Of a DNA stretch of 44,813 nt, positions 19,652 through 28,999 are shown one piece after another. Location of the stretch: the NCBI GenBank assembly GCA_002733105.1, contig NVUI01000002.1:34581-79393 (forward strand). The letters run 5' to 3'. Within the stretch, counting starts at the first letter, position 1. Each line of letters begins with the position of its first letter. The notes beneath the pieces are model-generated. The model ran no database searches. It was given only the letters and a program-made list of their open reading frames with translations, and was not told where the DNA came from. A program made the translations under genes and the position numbers. This DNA comes from Methylophaga sp. (GTDB lineage: Bacteria > Pseudomonadota > Gammaproteobacteria > Nitrosococcales > Methylophagaceae).

Positions 19652-19680
19652 ATTCTACACTTAACAAGCATGCATTTCAG
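19652..19680 (-). promoter_or_regulatory. Candidate glmS promoter
   Basis: On the minus strand a CTGAAA hexamer (19680-19675) is followed by a 17-bp spacer and TAGAAT (19657-19652), a reasonable sigma70-type pair. It would start transcription about 25 nt before the glmS ATG. It lies in the 96-nt gap after the CapD-like gene, so glmS may have its own promoter as well as readthrough. Confidence 0.4.
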
Positions 19681-19717
19681 TAGATTTCAGCACATATTTT
19701 AATAATATTTTTTTGGC

Positions 19718-21646
19718 TCAACTCAACCAATCTTCTATCTCACATTGAGGCTTAAAACCATTCACATGTGCAAGCAATATTTCTCTTACTCGTATGCAAT
19801 CCTCTGCCTCATTAGCCTGTTCTAATTGTTGTAAAATTTCATTTAATTGTTGCCATGGAATAATATCTTCTTCAGCCCGCATAATTTTACTATGCTGCGT
19901 GGTTGAAACATTATCGCCAATCAATAATTCCTCATACAACTTTTCACCTGGCCGCAAACCTGTATAAGTAATTTCAATATCACCTTCTGGATTCGTATTA
20001 TCCTTTTCCGTAAAGCCACTTAGATGGATCATTCGTTTGGCTAAATCAACAATTCGAACAGGTTCCCCCATCTCTAATACAAACACATCACCGCCTGTTC
20101 CCATCGCACCTGCTTGAATAACTAATTCTGCCGCTTCTGGAATAGTCATAAAGTAACGAATAATGTCTGAGTCGGTAACAGTAAGGGGACCACCATGAGC
20201 AATTTGTTCACGAAACAATGGCACAACGGATCCTGATGAGCCTAATACATTGCCAAACCGAACCATTGTAAAGCGTGTTGAATCAACATTTTTTCCTTCG
20301 GCTAATGCCTGCAGCACTAACTCTGCAAATCTTTTGCTTGCGCCCATAGTATTGGTAGGTCGAACCGCTTTATCGGTAGAAATCAATACAAAAGTTTCGA
20401 CCCCAGAAGCAATGGCAGCTCTAGCACAGCTTAATGTACCAAAAATATTGTTTCGAATACCTTCGCTGGTATTTTTCTCAACTAAAGGCACATGTTTATA
20501 GGCTGCCGTATGATATATAGTATCAACCTTAAATCGCTGACAAATACCCTCTAACCGTTGCTGATTCTGTACTGAGCCCAGCACAGCAATAACAACTAAC
20601 TTGTCATTAATCCGTCTCAGTTCTTTTTCAATAGCGTATAAAGAAAACTCATTGAGTTCGTATAAGATGATACTTTTCGGTTGTAATTGGGCAATCTGAC
20701 GACATAATTCTGAGCCTATAGAACCACCAGCTCCCGTAACCATTACCACTTTACCAGCAATATTAGCATTTAATAAATCAGCGATTGATGCAACTTGTTC
20801 TCTTCCTAACAAATCAGTAATATCAATTTCCTGAATATCAGAAACTGTTATTTTTCCTTCCGTAATATCATTTAAATCTGGCAGTGTTCGCACATGAACA
20901 GGGTACGGTTCCAATAATCTAATAATTTCACTTCGCCGATACCTCGAAGCTGATGGCATTGCTATCAACACATCTCGTACAGCAAATTTTTCGATCAAAT
21001 AACTTAATTTATCAAAAGAGTAAACCAAAATACCATTTATTTGCTGCTTATGTAGTTCCTTAGCATCATCAATAAAGGCAATTGGCTTTTGCTTGCGCCT
21101 TATCTTCAAAGCCTCAGCCATCTGTACGCCTGAGTCACCCGCCCCATAAATGATTACGGGAGGAATTGAGGCCACAGATCGGCGATCATAATATTTTTCT
21201 GCATGATAATCTGCAAACCACCAACGAGCTACCAAGCGACTACCACCAACAAACAGCAATAATATCAAAGCATTGATGCCATAAACTGTCCTAGGGACAA
21301 CCCCTGTTTGGTCGGCTCCAACAATCAGTAATGTTACTGAAAACAATAAAGTGTATAGGGTGACAGCATTAAACACTGTACCTAAGGCATGCAGACCAAT
21401 ATATCTGACAATCGCGCGATAAAGCCCCAATCTGATAAATACTGGGATAGCAATTACTGGAGCAAGTAAAAAAATCCAAAGCTGATTTTGTACGGGTATA
21501 TATAGTTCACTATACCTAAGTGAAAATGCTAGCCATAAAGCAAATACGATCGCAATAAAGTCGACACATAGTGTAATGAAACGTTTAACACCTCGTGACC
21601 GTGATAAAAACCATTGTGAGATAGCCAATAGATTGTTATGAATCAT
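19718..21646 (-). CDS. Membrane-anchored sugar-nucleotide 4,6-dehydratase (FlaA1/CapD/WbpM family)
   Basis: A 642-residue inner-membrane enzyme. Residues 20-135 contain four predicted membrane helices. Residues 165-280 form a CoA-binding-like Rossmann domain (IYGAGDSGVQMAEAL), and from about 295 there is the catalytic SDR domain (VTGAGGSIGSELCRQ). The active-site stretch reads STDKAVRPTNTMGASKR, with methionine in place of the SDR tyrosine, the hallmark of the long WbpM/PglF subfamily that makes UDP-4-keto-6-deoxy-GlcNAc. It is the first gene of the polysaccharide run. It supplies a 6-deoxy-HexNAc such as QuiNAc or bacillosamine precursor; which one is not decided here. Confidence 0.93.
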   Translation of the reverse strand: MIHNNLLAISQWFLSRSRGVKRFITLCVDFIAIVFALWLAFSLRYSELYIPVQNQLWIFLLAPVIAIPVFIRLGLYRAIVRYIGLHALGTVFNAVTLYTLLFSVTLLIVGADQTGVVPRTVYGINALILLLFVGGSRLVARWWFADYHAEKYYDRRSVASIPPVIIYGAGDSGVQMAEALKIRRKQKPIAFIDDAKELHKQQINGILVYSFDKLSYLIEKFAVRDVLIAMPSASRYRRSEIIRLLEPYPVHVRTLPDLNDITEGKITVSDIQEIDITDLLGREQVASIADLLNANIAGKVVMVTGAGGSIGSELCRQIAQLQPKSIILYELNEFSLYAIEKELRRINDKLVVIAVLGSVQNQQRLEGICQRFKVDTIYHTAAYKHVPLVEKNTSEGIRNNIFGTLSCARAAIASGVETFVLISTDKAVRPTNTMGASKRFAELVLQALAEGKNVDSTRFTMVRFGNVLGSSGSVVPLFREQIAHGGPLTVTDSDIIRYFMTIPEAAELVIQAGAMGTGGDVFVLEMGEPVRIVDLAKRMIHLSGFTEKDNTNPEGDIEITYTGLRPGEKLYEELLIGDNVSTTQHSKIMRAEEDIIPWQQLNEILQQLEQANEAEDCIRVREILLAHVNGFKPQCEIEDWLS

Positions 21647-21719
21647 GAAAATGTATATTTACTTTAGAACAACTGTTCAAATTAAGTATCATATATTCCA
21701 TCATTATTTAGATTGTAAA

Positions 21720-21796
21720 TGGTACGCCCGACAGGATTCGAACCTGTTACCCTCGGCTTAGAAGGCCGATGCTCTATCCAAGTGAGCTACGGGCGC
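21720..21796 (-). tRNA. tRNA-Arg (anticodon TCT)
   Basis: The minus strand folds as a complete 77-nt tRNA: a seven-pair acceptor stem GCGCCCG/CGGGCGT with discriminator A and an encoded CCA, D-arm TAGCTCA, anticodon arm CGGCC-TTCTAAG-CCG with TCT in the loop, and T-arm with GGTTCGAATCC. It lies 43 nt downstream of tRNA-Pro and both share one upstream promoter. Confidence 0.97.
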
Positions 21797-21838
21797 ATTG
21801 TATAATCTTAGCAGCGGATATTATATAGCTTTTTGAAG

Positions 21839-21915
<77 letters not shown>

Positions 21916-21951
21916 ACATTTCGAAGAGTAGACATCCCCGAAGAAAGCGAA

Positions 21952-21980
21952 ATGATACGCTGATGACTTTCATCAGTCAA
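21952..21980 (-). promoter_or_regulatory. tRNA-Pro/tRNA-Arg promoter
   Basis: On the minus strand TTGACT (21980-21975) and TATCAT (21957-21952) are separated by exactly 17 bp, each matching five of six consensus bases. Transcription would begin some 30 nt before tRNA-Pro. A 7-bp inverted repeat with a three-base centre (CTGATGA/TCATCAG, 21960-21976) fills most of the spacer. Confidence 0.7.
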
Positions 21981-22046
21981 TTGCTGTTTTGATGTTATCT
22001 GCTCAACATGAGAACATAGCCCTTTTTGATTTCTCGGAAACACTTT

Positions 22047-22901
22047 ATGAGCGCCCAAATTATAGATGGGAAAGCCACAGCAATTGCATTAAAACAAGAA
22101 CTGAAACAAGCAACAAAACGCCGGTTAGCAGAAGGAAAACGTAGACCTGGGTTAGCCGTAGTACTGATTGGTAATGATTCTGCTTCTCAAGTTTATGTCG
22201 GCAGTAAGCGCCGCAGTTGTGAGGAAATTGGTTTTAAATCTGATTCTTATGATTTACCTGAAACCACATCAGAAGCTGAACTCCTTTCGCTCATTGACAC
22301 ACTCAATAATGATAATGATATAGACGGTATTCTAGTACAGCTACCTTTACCCAAACACATCAATACCAATGTAGTGATAGAACATATCGTGCCAGACAAA
22401 GATGTTGATGGCTTCCATCCTTATAATATAGGACGACTTGCCCAGCGAAATCCTCAACTTCGCCCATGCACACCAAAAGGTATCATTACTTTATTAAATC
22501 GGATTGGCATCGATTTGCGCGGCCAAGATGCTGTCGTAGTAGGCGCCTCAAATATTGTCGGTCGCCCGATGGCGCTAGAGCTATTATTAGCGGGGTGTAC
22601 CACCACTGTATGCCATCGTATGACAAAAAACTTGGAAGATCAGGTACGTCGTGCAGATATTCTTGTTGTTGCTGTCGGTAAACCTAATTTCATTCCTGGA
22701 GATTGGATAAAACAAGGCGCCGTTGTGGTTGATGTGGGTATTAATCGTCTTGAAGATGGCACTTTAACCGGTGATGTTGAGTTTGATGTTGCTAAAGAAA
22801 AAGCATCATGGATAACACCTGTCCCTGGTGGTGTTGGCCCGATGACCGTTGCAACATTATTAGAAAACACCTTATACGCTGCTGAAAAATTACACGATTA
22901 A
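22047..22901 (+). CDS. folD: Bifunctional methylenetetrahydrofolate dehydrogenase/cyclohydrolase
   Basis: FolD interconverts 5,10-methylene-, methenyl- and 10-formyl-tetrahydrofolate with NADP. From ATG 22047 it has 284 residues, the normal length; the longer frame from 22026 adds seven unconserved residues. Visible are the catalytic region [15 protein letters not shown] with lysine, the [13 protein letters not shown] motif, DKDVDGFHP, the NADP loop [17 protein letters not shown] and the terminal [15 protein letters not shown]. It is transcribed alone and converges on cysS. Confidence 0.97.
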   Translation: MSAQIIDGKATAIALKQELKQATKRRLAEGKRRPGLAVVLIGNDSASQVYVGSKRRSCEEIGFKSDSYDLPETTSEAELLSLIDTLNNDNDIDGILVQLPLPKHINTNVVIEHIVPDKDVDGFHPYNIGRLAQRNPQLRPCTPKGIITLLNRIGIDLRGQDAVVVGASNIVGRPMALELLLAGCTTTVCHRMTKNLEDQVRRADILVVAVGKPNFIPGDWIKQGAVVVDVGINRLEDGTLTGDVEFDVAKEKASWITPVPGGVGPMTVATLLENTLYAAEKLHD

Positions 22902-22907
22902 ATAACT

Positions 22908-22937
22908 GCTCCTACGAAAAAGGATCAACGTAGGAGC
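22908..22937. terminator. Bidirectional hairpin between folD and cysS
   Basis: A perfect 9-bp stem GCTCCTACG/CGTAGGAGC with a 12-nt loop fills the 39-nt gap between the two convergent genes. It can serve both strands, although the flanking T-tracts are short. Confidence 0.6.
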
Positions 22938-22940
22938 TAT

Positions 22941-24329
22941 TTACACACGCCGCCAGCTGGTTTTTCCTGCTGCATCTTCAATCACGATACCCATTGAAGT
23001 TAATTTATCACGAACTTGATCAGCCATCGCCCAATCTTTTGCGACACGAGCGGCATTTCTTTGTTCAATTAATGATTCAATTTTAGCCACGTCGTCATCA
23101 TTATTATCACCCAGTAAAAAGTCATCTGCAGCTTGCTGAAACAGACCTAAAACACCACCAAAAGAACGTAATAAAGCTGCTAAATAGCCTGCCTGTTCTG
23201 AATTGCTCTGTTCATTCGCTCTATTCAAAGCTTGGCGAACATCAGCCATCACGGATAAGGCTAACGCAGTGTTAAAGTCATCATCCATTGCATCACCAAA
23301 TCGTGGAGCAAACTCTTTATCATCTTTCCAATTCACGTTATCTTGGGGCACTACACCTCTTAATGCGGTGTAATAACGGGTTAATGCAGATTTTGCCTGT
23401 TCTAACGAATCATCTGAATAATTTAATGGGCTTCGATAATGACTGGTTAAAATAAAGTAACGAACGATTTCTGCAGAATATCTAGCCAAAACTTCTCGAA
23501 CAGTGAAAAAGTTACCCAATGATTTCGACATTTTCTCATCATCAATGCGTACAAAGCCATTATGCATCCAGTAATTTACTGACTGGCATCCATGGGCACC
23601 TTCTGATTGTGCAATCTCATTCTCATGATGGGGAAATTGTAAATCTTGCCCACCACCGTGAATATCAAAATGTTCACCTAAACAAGTTGCCGACATGGCA
23701 GAACATTCAATATGCCAACCAGGTCGACCTCTACCCCAAGGTGAGTCCCACGCAGGTTCTTCTGGCTTTGCCTCTTTCCACAAAACAAAATCTAAAGGAT
23801 CATTTTTAGCTTCATTGATAGCAACTCGTTCACCAGCACGTAATTCATCAATATTACGGCCTGATAACTTGCCGTAATCATCAAATTTACTCACGTCATA
23901 ATAAACATCACCATTATCTGCTGCATAAGCAAAACCTTTTGCAATCAATGTTTCGATCATGGCGATAATTTCTGCCATTGATTCTGTTGCTTTGGGTTCT
24001 TGGTCAGGTCTTAAGACACCTAGAGCATCTGCATCCTGATTCATTTCATCAATAAACCGTTCCGTCAAAGATTGGATGCTCTCACCATTCTCATTGGCAC
24101 GCGCAATAATTTTATCGTCAATATCAGTAATATTTCGAATGTAAGTAACCTCATATCCACTATCCCGCAAATAACGTGTCACTACATCAAATACCACCAT
24201 TACCCGCGCATGACCGATATGACACAAATCATAAACCGTCATCCCACACACATACAATTTAACCTTGCCTGGTTCTATAGGCGTAAAGACTTCTTTTTGT
24301 TTGGTTAAGCTATTATGGATCTGTAGCAT
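22941..24329 (-). CDS. cysS: Cysteinyl-tRNA synthetase
   Basis: CysRS charges tRNA-Cys. The 462-residue protein is a class I synthetase: the HIGH motif is [13 protein letters not shown] is in [12 protein letters not shown], and the zinc site draws on C28 (YVCGMTVYD), the HIECSA cysteine and [13 protein letters not shown]. The DALR-type C-terminal region ends in [13 protein letters not shown], a common bacterial CysS ending. It is divergent from the cyclophilin gene. Confidence 0.98.
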   Translation of the reverse strand: MLQIHNSLTKQKEVFTPIEPGKVKLYVCGMTVYDLCHIGHARVMVVFDVVTRYLRDSGYEVTYIRNITDIDDKIIARANENGESIQSLTERFIDEMNQDADALGVLRPDQEPKATESMAEIIAMIETLIAKGFAYAADNGDVYYDVSKFDDYGKLSGRNIDELRAGERVAINEAKNDPLDFVLWKEAKPEEPAWDSPWGRGRPGWHIECSAMSATCLGEHFDIHGGGQDLQFPHHENEIAQSEGAHGCQSVNYWMHNGFVRIDDEKMSKSLGNFFTVREVLARYSAEIVRYFILTSHYRSPLNYSDDSLEQAKSALTRYYTALRGVVPQDNVNWKDDKEFAPRFGDAMDDDFNTALALSVMADVRQALNRANEQSNSEQAGYLAALLRSFGGVLGLFQQAADDFLLGDNNDDDVAKIESLIEQRNAARVAKDWAMADQVRDKLTSMGIVIEDAAGKTSWRRV

Positions 24330-24491
24330 GTAGTGCTCACTTATTAATTACTCAATATATTTAACTTCCAGCTGCATATTTTACGGTATGTAGACAATGA
24401 AAAGTAGTTCAAAATCTGTTAAATATTCCACTTAAAACGTTAATTGTTCTATCATTACTATTTCAATGTTAATCATGGATGTAAATTTTCG

Positions 24492-25076
24492 ATGAAAACT
24501 TTTTTTCGAGTCCTAGCGCCACTATTAATAATGGTTCTATCATTCCCTGCAATTGCTGAAGGAGACAAAGTCTTGCCACAAGTTAAACTAGAAACTAATC
24601 ATGGTGATATCATCATCGAATTGGATGATGATAAAGCACCCAACACCGTCGCTAACTTTTTAACCTATGTTGAGGACGGGTTTTATGATGGCACTGTGTT
24701 TCATAGAGTCATTGAAAATTTCATGATCCAAGGTGGTGGATTTACAGAAGACTTGGAGAAAAAGACAACTAGCTCTCCCATTAAAAATGAAGCTGATAAC
24801 GGCTTAAGTAATGTGGCAGGTTCTGTTGCAATGGCACGCACAGGTGATCCACACTCAGCAACAGCTCAATTTTTTATCAACACTGTTGATAATCACTTTT
24901 TAGACTTCCAAAAGAAGAATGGCCCAGCATGGGGTTATGCTGTTTTTGGTAAAGTGGTCGAAGGCATGGATGTTGTTAACGAGATCCGAGCGGTACAAAC
25001 AACGAGTAAAGGGCCTTTTCCAACAGACGTACCTGTCGAAAATATCATTATCAATAAAGCCACCTTAGTTGAATAA
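24492..25076 (+). CDS. Periplasmic peptidyl-prolyl cis-trans isomerase (cyclophilin)
   Basis: A cyclophilin-type prolyl isomerase. From ATG 24492 the protein has 194 residues, opening with a clear Sec signal peptide (MKTFFRVLAPLLIMVLS, cleavage after AIA). The domain motifs FHRVIENFMIQGGGF, GSVAMARTGDPHSATAQFF and GYAVFGKVVEGMDVV contain the catalytic arginine and substrate-pocket residues. The signal peptide indicates a PpiA-like periplasmic enzyme and not cytoplasmic PpiB. An in-frame start at 24444 would put extra residues ahead of the signal peptide and is rejected. Confidence 0.93.
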   Translation: MKTFFRVLAPLLIMVLSFPAIAEGDKVLPQVKLETNHGDIIIELDDDKAPNTVANFLTYVEDGFYDGTVFHRVIENFMIQGGGFTEDLEKKTTSSPIKNEADNGLSNVAGSVAMARTGDPHSATAQFFINTVDNHFLDFQKKNGPAWGYAVFGKVVEGMDVVNEIRAVQTTSKGPFPTDVPVENIIINKATLVE

Positions 25077-25084
25077 AGTCCATT

Positions 25085-25112
25085 ATTCAGCCCTCTTAAA
25101 CGGGGGCTGAAT
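25085..25112 (+). terminator. Hairpin between cyclophilin gene and lpxH
   Basis: A 9-bp perfect stem ATTCAGCCC/GGGCTGAAT with a 10-nt loop lies in the 45-nt gap. There is no T-tract, so it may act as an attenuator or mRNA-processing site and not as a full terminator. Confidence 0.45.
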
Positions 25113-25121
25113 GACACTACC

Positions 25122-25871
25122 ATGACCACACTGTTTATTTCAGATCTTCATCTTAGTCCTGATAACCCAGATCTCACCCAACTCACTATTGAATTCCTCC
25201 AACAAGAAACCCAAGGAGTAAAAGCACTCTATATTCTCGGTGATTTATTTAATACATGGCTGGGTGATGACATCATACCCGCAGAATTTACCCTGCTTAT
25301 AAAACAGTTACACCATTTACATACCACCGGTATTAAAATCTATTTAATGGTAGGTAATCGTGATTTTATGATGGGTAAAGGTTTAGCAAAAAAAATAGGT
25401 GGTGAACTGCTTGAAGATACCTGCGTCATTGATCTCTATGGCACAAAAACATTACTGCTTCACGGTGACACTCTATGTATTGATGATCTGAGCTACCAGC
25501 GCTATCGTCGCTGGACACGTAATAAACTTTTACAATGGTGCTTTCGGCATTTACCGGCAAGTTATCGCCAACAGATTTCCAATAAGATCAAACAAAAAAG
25601 TCGACAACAAAAACGGTCAAAATCAGCAATAATCATGGATGTAAATCAGTCAGAAGTTGTCCGTGTCATGCAACAATTTAGCGTGACACAAATTATTCAT
25701 GGTCATACTCATCGCCCTGCCATTCATCAACTCAAAATGGGTAATATACCCGCCCACCGTATCGTATTAGGTGACTGGAACAAAAATGTCAGTGCGTTGA
25801 AATGTAACGCACAGCAATGTCAGCTTGTCGACTACAGAGTCGCAGAGAAGGACTCTTTTCTCATTAATTAG
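25122..25871 (+). CDS. lpxH: UDP-2,3-diacylglucosamine diphosphatase
   Basis: LpxH cleaves UDP-2,3-diacylglucosamine to lipid X in lipid A synthesis at the inner face of the membrane. The 249-residue calcineurin-like phosphoesterase has all metal motifs: SDLHLS, GDLFNTWLGDD, GNRDF, LLHGDTL and IIHGHTHRP. The basic loop RQQISNKIKQKSRQQKRS fits the membrane-facing helix of the family. Pairing with a cyclophilin gene upstream is common in gammaproteobacteria. It converges on dsbC. Confidence 0.96.
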   Translation: MTTLFISDLHLSPDNPDLTQLTIEFLQQETQGVKALYILGDLFNTWLGDDIIPAEFTLLIKQLHHLHTTGIKIYLMVGNRDFMMGKGLAKKIGGELLEDTCVIDLYGTKTLLLHGDTLCIDDLSYQRYRRWTRNKLLQWCFRHLPASYRQQISNKIKQKSRQQKRSKSAIIMDVNQSEVVRVMQQFSVTQIIHGHTHRPAIHQLKMGNIPAHRIVLGDWNKNVSALKCNAQQCQLVDYRVAEKDSFLIN

Positions 25872-25899
25872 TCTTAAGCATACCGTGTTATGCTTAAGA
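25872..25899. terminator. Bidirectional hairpin between lpxH and dsbC
   Basis: An 11-bp perfect stem (TCTTAAGCATA/TATGCTTAAGA) with a 6-nt loop begins right after the lpxH stop and overlaps the dsbC stop codon at 25896-25894. The two convergent genes share it. Confidence 0.65.
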
Positions 25900-26613
25900 A
25901 GCAGCTGCTCGTTCATCCAATATTTTCTTCAGCCGCTTTGGTGCCACATATCCCGGCAACATTTCTCCTGACTCCAAAAACAATGATGGTGTACCTTTAA
26001 CCCCTAATCTCTGCCCCATTTCATATTGAGCTTTGACCGGTGAATCACAACGGTCTGAGACAACGTGTTTGTCATTTTTAGCATCTGTCATTGCTTGTTG
26101 ACGATCTTTAGCACACCAAACATCCTCTGCCTTATCAAAAGCTTCTGAATCAACTCCAGATCGTGGAAAGGCCATATATCGAATACGGATCCCCTGTGCA
26201 TTATATTCAGCCATTTGCTTATGAAGCTTGCGACAATAGCCACAGTCAATATCGGTAAATACTGTGAGAGTATGTTCAACTTTTTCAGGTTCATAAATAA
26301 TTAAATCAGCTTCATCTAACGAAGCCAAACTTTTCTTTTTCATATTTACACGTTTAATTTCTGTCAGGTTTTGGCGTGTTTCCAAAGAAATTACATCACC
26401 TTGAATGGCATAACGTGCATCTTCTGAAAAGTAGAGGATTTCCCCATTGATCACCACCTCATACAAACCAGTATTATCCAATGGCTGAAGACTCTCTATA
26501 TTAACGCCAGGCATCACCAATTCTAATTTTTCTCTCATTTCGGTATTATCAGCTGCTTGAGCAATACCCATCCACGCTAGCAATATCAACCATAAGCACT
26601 GTCGTTTTAACAT
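25894..26613 (-). CDS. dsbC: Thiol:disulfide isomerase DsbC
   Basis: DsbC reshuffles wrong disulfides in the periplasm as a V-shaped dimer kept reduced by DsbD. The 239-residue precursor has a signal peptide (MLKRQCLWLILLAWMGIAQA), an N-terminal dimerisation domain to about residue 85, a linker helix, and a thioredoxin domain with the active site C124-G-Y-C127 and the cis-proline in GVKGTPSLF. Two further cysteines (in DVWCAKD and SDRCDSP) match the structural disulfide of DsbC. The yajQ gene lies 6 nt upstream. Confidence 0.94.
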   Translation of the reverse strand: MLKRQCLWLILLAWMGIAQAADNTEMREKLELVMPGVNIESLQPLDNTGLYEVVINGEILYFSEDARYAIQGDVISLETRQNLTEIKRVNMKKKSLASLDEADLIIYEPEKVEHTLTVFTDIDCGYCRKLHKQMAEYNAQGIRIRYMAFPRSGVDSEAFDKAEDVWCAKDRQQAMTDAKNDKHVVSDRCDSPVKAQYEMGQRLGVKGTPSLFLESGEMLPGYVAPKRLKKILDERAAAS

Positions 26614-26619
26614 TATTAT

Positions 26620-27105
26620 TTAATCTCTAAAATTATTAAATTGCAGTGGCATCTCAATACTTTCGTTGTCGCGTAGCAATGCCATTGCACCTTGTAGATC
26701 ATCACGTTTTTTACCCGTAATACGAACACTATCACCTTGTATCGCAGCCTGAACCTTAGCCTTACTTTGTTTAATCAACTTAACTATTTTACGAGATAAA
26801 TCTTTATCAATTCCTTCACGAATAATGACATCCTGCTTACGCATTTTGCCATTTCCTACAGAATCTTTAACTTCTAAGCAACTAACTTCAATACCTCGTT
26901 TCACCAGTTTAAGCCGTAAAATATCTAAAACTTGATCTAATTGAAAATCACTATCAGCATGTATCGTCAATAATTTATCTGACTGTTCTACCTGTGCATC
27001 AGTTCCACGAAAGTCAAATCGATTACCAATTTCACGATTAGCTTGATCTACAGCATTGGTAAGTTCATGTTTATCTATCTCTGAAACGACATCAAATGAT
27101 GGCAT
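26620..27105 (-). CDS. yajQ: YajQ family nucleotide-binding protein
   Basis: A 161-residue protein of the YajQ (UPF0234) family. The opening [21 protein letters not shown] and the segments [12 protein letters not shown] and the ending PLQFNNFRD are near-invariant in the family. The fold is two ferredoxin-like domains that bind RNA; some homologues bind cyclic di-GMP and affect gene expression. It is 6 nt from dsbC, so the two are likely cotranscribed. Its function here is not known beyond nucleotide binding. Confidence 0.95.
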   Translation of the reverse strand: MPSFDVVSEIDKHELTNAVDQANREIGNRFDFRGTDAQVEQSDKLLTIHADSDFQLDQVLDILRLKLVKRGIEVSCLEVKDSVGNGKMRKQDVIIREGIDKDLSRKIVKLIKQSKAKVQAAIQGDSVRITGKKRDDLQGAMALLRDNESIEMPLQFNNFRD

Positions 27106-27149
27106 AGCATTCTCCTGGATCTGGTTTAATGGTCATTATTTTAGCATTA

Positions 27150-28052
27150 CTATCCGCGTGGATGATGTGTTGCGTGCAGACTTTTTAGCCGTTCTTTAGC
27201 GACATGCGTATAGATTTGCGTTGTTGATAAATCAGCATGCCCTAATAGTAACTGTACAACACGTAAATCAGCACCATGATTCAATAAATGTGTTGCAAAT
27301 GCATGCCGCAAAGTATGAGGCGAGAGATCCTTTTCTATCCCCGCCTTTTTGGCATAACGTTTAATTAAATACCAAAAAGCTTGTCTTGTCATAGCCTTGC
27401 CACGCTGTGTTGGAAATAGGTCTTCATTGACAGTACCTTTTAACAGCACAGGGCGACTTTCTACAAAATATCGTTGCAACCAATCCAATGCAATCTCCCC
27501 CAAAGGTACTAATCTTTCTTTATTACCTTTACCCACACAACGGACTAGGCCTTGCCGCATATTGACTTGACCAAAGGATAATCCCACCAATTCTGACACT
27601 CTCAATCCTGTTGCATACAATACTTCCAACATTGTACGATCACGTAAGCCCAAAGCAACATTAACATCCGGCTGCTCTAACAAAGTTTCGACTTCAACTT
27701 CAGTCAGACTAGCGGGTAAAGGCCGACCCAAGCGAGGAGATTCAATTTGAGCCGTCGGGTCAGAGTCTCGAATATCTTCACGGCATAAATATCGGTAAAA
27801 GCGTCTTAACGTTGATAACAACCGGGCTTCACTACGAACTTTTCTGCCCTCTCTTAATCGCTCAGTTTGATAACGTAATATATCTTGTCGACTAGCGGCA
27901 GCTAAATCAATGTCGAACTGTGTTAACCATGTAGTAAAACCAATAAGATCTCGCTGATAGGCTTCAACTGTATTCTGACTTAGTCCTGATTCCAACCATA
28001 GTGAATCTAAAAATGGTTGTAAATAATAGCTAGTGTTATCTTTTTTGCTCAT
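27150..28052 (-). CDS. xerD: Site-specific tyrosine recombinase XerD
   Basis: XerD with XerC resolves chromosome dimers at dif under FtsK control. The 300-residue protein has the N-terminal SAM-like domain (LSQNTVEAYQRDLIGF) and the catalytic residues R151 (TGLRVSEL), K175 (GKGNKERLV), H246 and R249 (SPHTLRHAFATHLL), H272 (LLGHADLSTTQIYTHV) and Y281. Length and wording favour XerD over XerC. It is a housekeeping gene, not part of an integron or island. It overlaps the upstream ogt gene by 17 nt. Confidence 0.95.
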   Translation of the reverse strand: MSKKDNTSYYLQPFLDSLWLESGLSQNTVEAYQRDLIGFTTWLTQFDIDLAAASRQDILRYQTERLREGRKVRSEARLLSTLRRFYRYLCREDIRDSDPTAQIESPRLGRPLPASLTEVEVETLLEQPDVNVALGLRDRTMLEVLYATGLRVSELVGLSFGQVNMRQGLVRCVGKGNKERLVPLGEIALDWLQRYFVESRPVLLKGTVNEDLFPTQRGKAMTRQAFWYLIKRYAKKAGIEKDLSPHTLRHAFATHLLNHGADLRVVQLLLGHADLSTTQIYTHVAKERLKSLHATHHPRG

Positions 28053-28509
28053 GCTCTAATAACCACTGTTTCACCCTTATTTCATTCCCTATTATTTTAC
28101 CTGCAAAGCCACCAATTCCAGATTTTGATACCACACGATGACAAGGTACAACAATGGGGAAGGGATTTGCGTGACAAGCATTGCCGACAGCACGTGCTGA
28201 ACTATTTAATACCTCAGCCACTTCTGAGTAGCTACGTGTTTCACCCATCGGAATAGATCGTAAACACTGCCATACCCTTTGCTGAAAATCAGTGCCTGCA
28301 TACATTAATGGTATTGACCATTCATTATGTGCCTGTACAAAAAAGGCTTGTAGCTCGCGAGTAAGTTGTTGTGTAAGTGGAGATCCTTGGAATGTCATAG
28401 CTGTTGACGATTTGAACAAGTCAATACCTTGTATATAAGATTCAGATGCAGCAAGGGTTATTTGTCCAAAAGGTGCATCAATACTAACTTGGTAAATGGG
28501 TGGCTGCAT
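28036..28509 (-). CDS. ogt: Methylated-DNA-[protein]-cysteine S-methyltransferase
   Basis: This suicide enzyme removes alkyl groups from O6-alkylguanine onto its own cysteine. From ATG 28509 it has 157 residues. The acceptor C123 lies in the IVVPCHRVV motif, preceded by the DNA-binding helix-turn-helix (SYSEVAEVLNSSARAVGNA, with the arginine finger). A TTG six bases upstream is a less likely start. No AdaA domain is present. The 3' end overlaps xerD. Confidence 0.94.
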   Translation of the reverse strand: MQPPIYQVSIDAPFGQITLAASESYIQGIDLFKSSTAMTFQGSPLTQQLTRELQAFFVQAHNEWSIPLMYAGTDFQQRVWQCLRSIPMGETRSYSEVAEVLNSSARAVGNACHANPFPIVVPCHRVVSKSGIGGFAGKIIGNEIRVKQWLLEHEQKR

Positions 28510-28555
28510 GATCAATATTCTAATACAAAAATATCATCACTAGATAATTTTATAT

Positions 28556-28591
28556 AAAAAAAGGGCACAACCTTATCAGTCGTACCCTTTT
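28556..28591 (-). terminator. Terminator of the rpsP-rimM-trmD-rplS operon
   Basis: On the minus strand a 13-bp stem (AAAAGGGTACGAC with GTTGTGCCCTTTT, two G-U pairs) and a 7-nt loop is followed by a run of T residues, about 45 nt after the rplS stop. This is a standard intrinsic terminator. Confidence 0.9.
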
Positions 28592-28634
28592 CCAAACTAT
28601 ACAGAATTGTTTAAAACAATCCTGATAATAGTAT

Positions 28635-28982
28635 TTAAGACAATTTTTCTTTAATACGAGCAGCTTTACCCGTTAACTCACGTAAGTAATAAAGTTTGGC
28701 GCGACGAACATCACCACGACGAATAACATTAATACTTGCAATCGCTAAACTATGTGTTTGGAAAACACGCTCAACCCCCACACCATTAGAGATTTTGCGG
28801 ACTGTAAATGCTGAATGTAAGCCACGATTGCGTTTTGCGATCACCACACCTTCAAAGGCTTGTTCACGCTCACGTTCACCCTCTTTAATTCTTACTTTGA
28901 CAACAACAGTATCACCTGAAGAAAATGCAGGAATGTCCTGTTTCATTTGTTCAGCATTAAGCTGTTCAATAATATTACTCAT
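28635..28982 (-). CDS. rplS: 50S ribosomal protein L19
   Basis: L19 sits at the 30S-50S interface. The 115-residue protein has the family core [20 protein letters not shown] and [22 protein letters not shown], and ends in [18 protein letters not shown] strong AGGAG precedes the ATG. It is the last gene of the rpsP-rimM-trmD-rplS operon, with a clear terminator downstream. Confidence 0.99.
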   Translation of the reverse strand: MSNIIEQLNAEQMKQDIPAFSSGDTVVVKVRIKEGEREREQAFEGVVIAKRNRGLHSAFTVRKISNGVGVERVFQTHSLAIASINVIRRGDVRRAKLYYLRELTGKAARIKEKLS

Positions 28983-28999
28983 CTTTGTACTCCTAATTC

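Noticed and set aside
24444-24491. Earlier start for the cyclophilin
   Set aside because: It would place 16 residues before a good signal peptide that starts at 24492.
27150-28052. Tyrosine recombinase as a sign of a mobile element
   Set aside because: All features match housekeeping XerD, in a core-gene setting with no attachment-site repeats seen.
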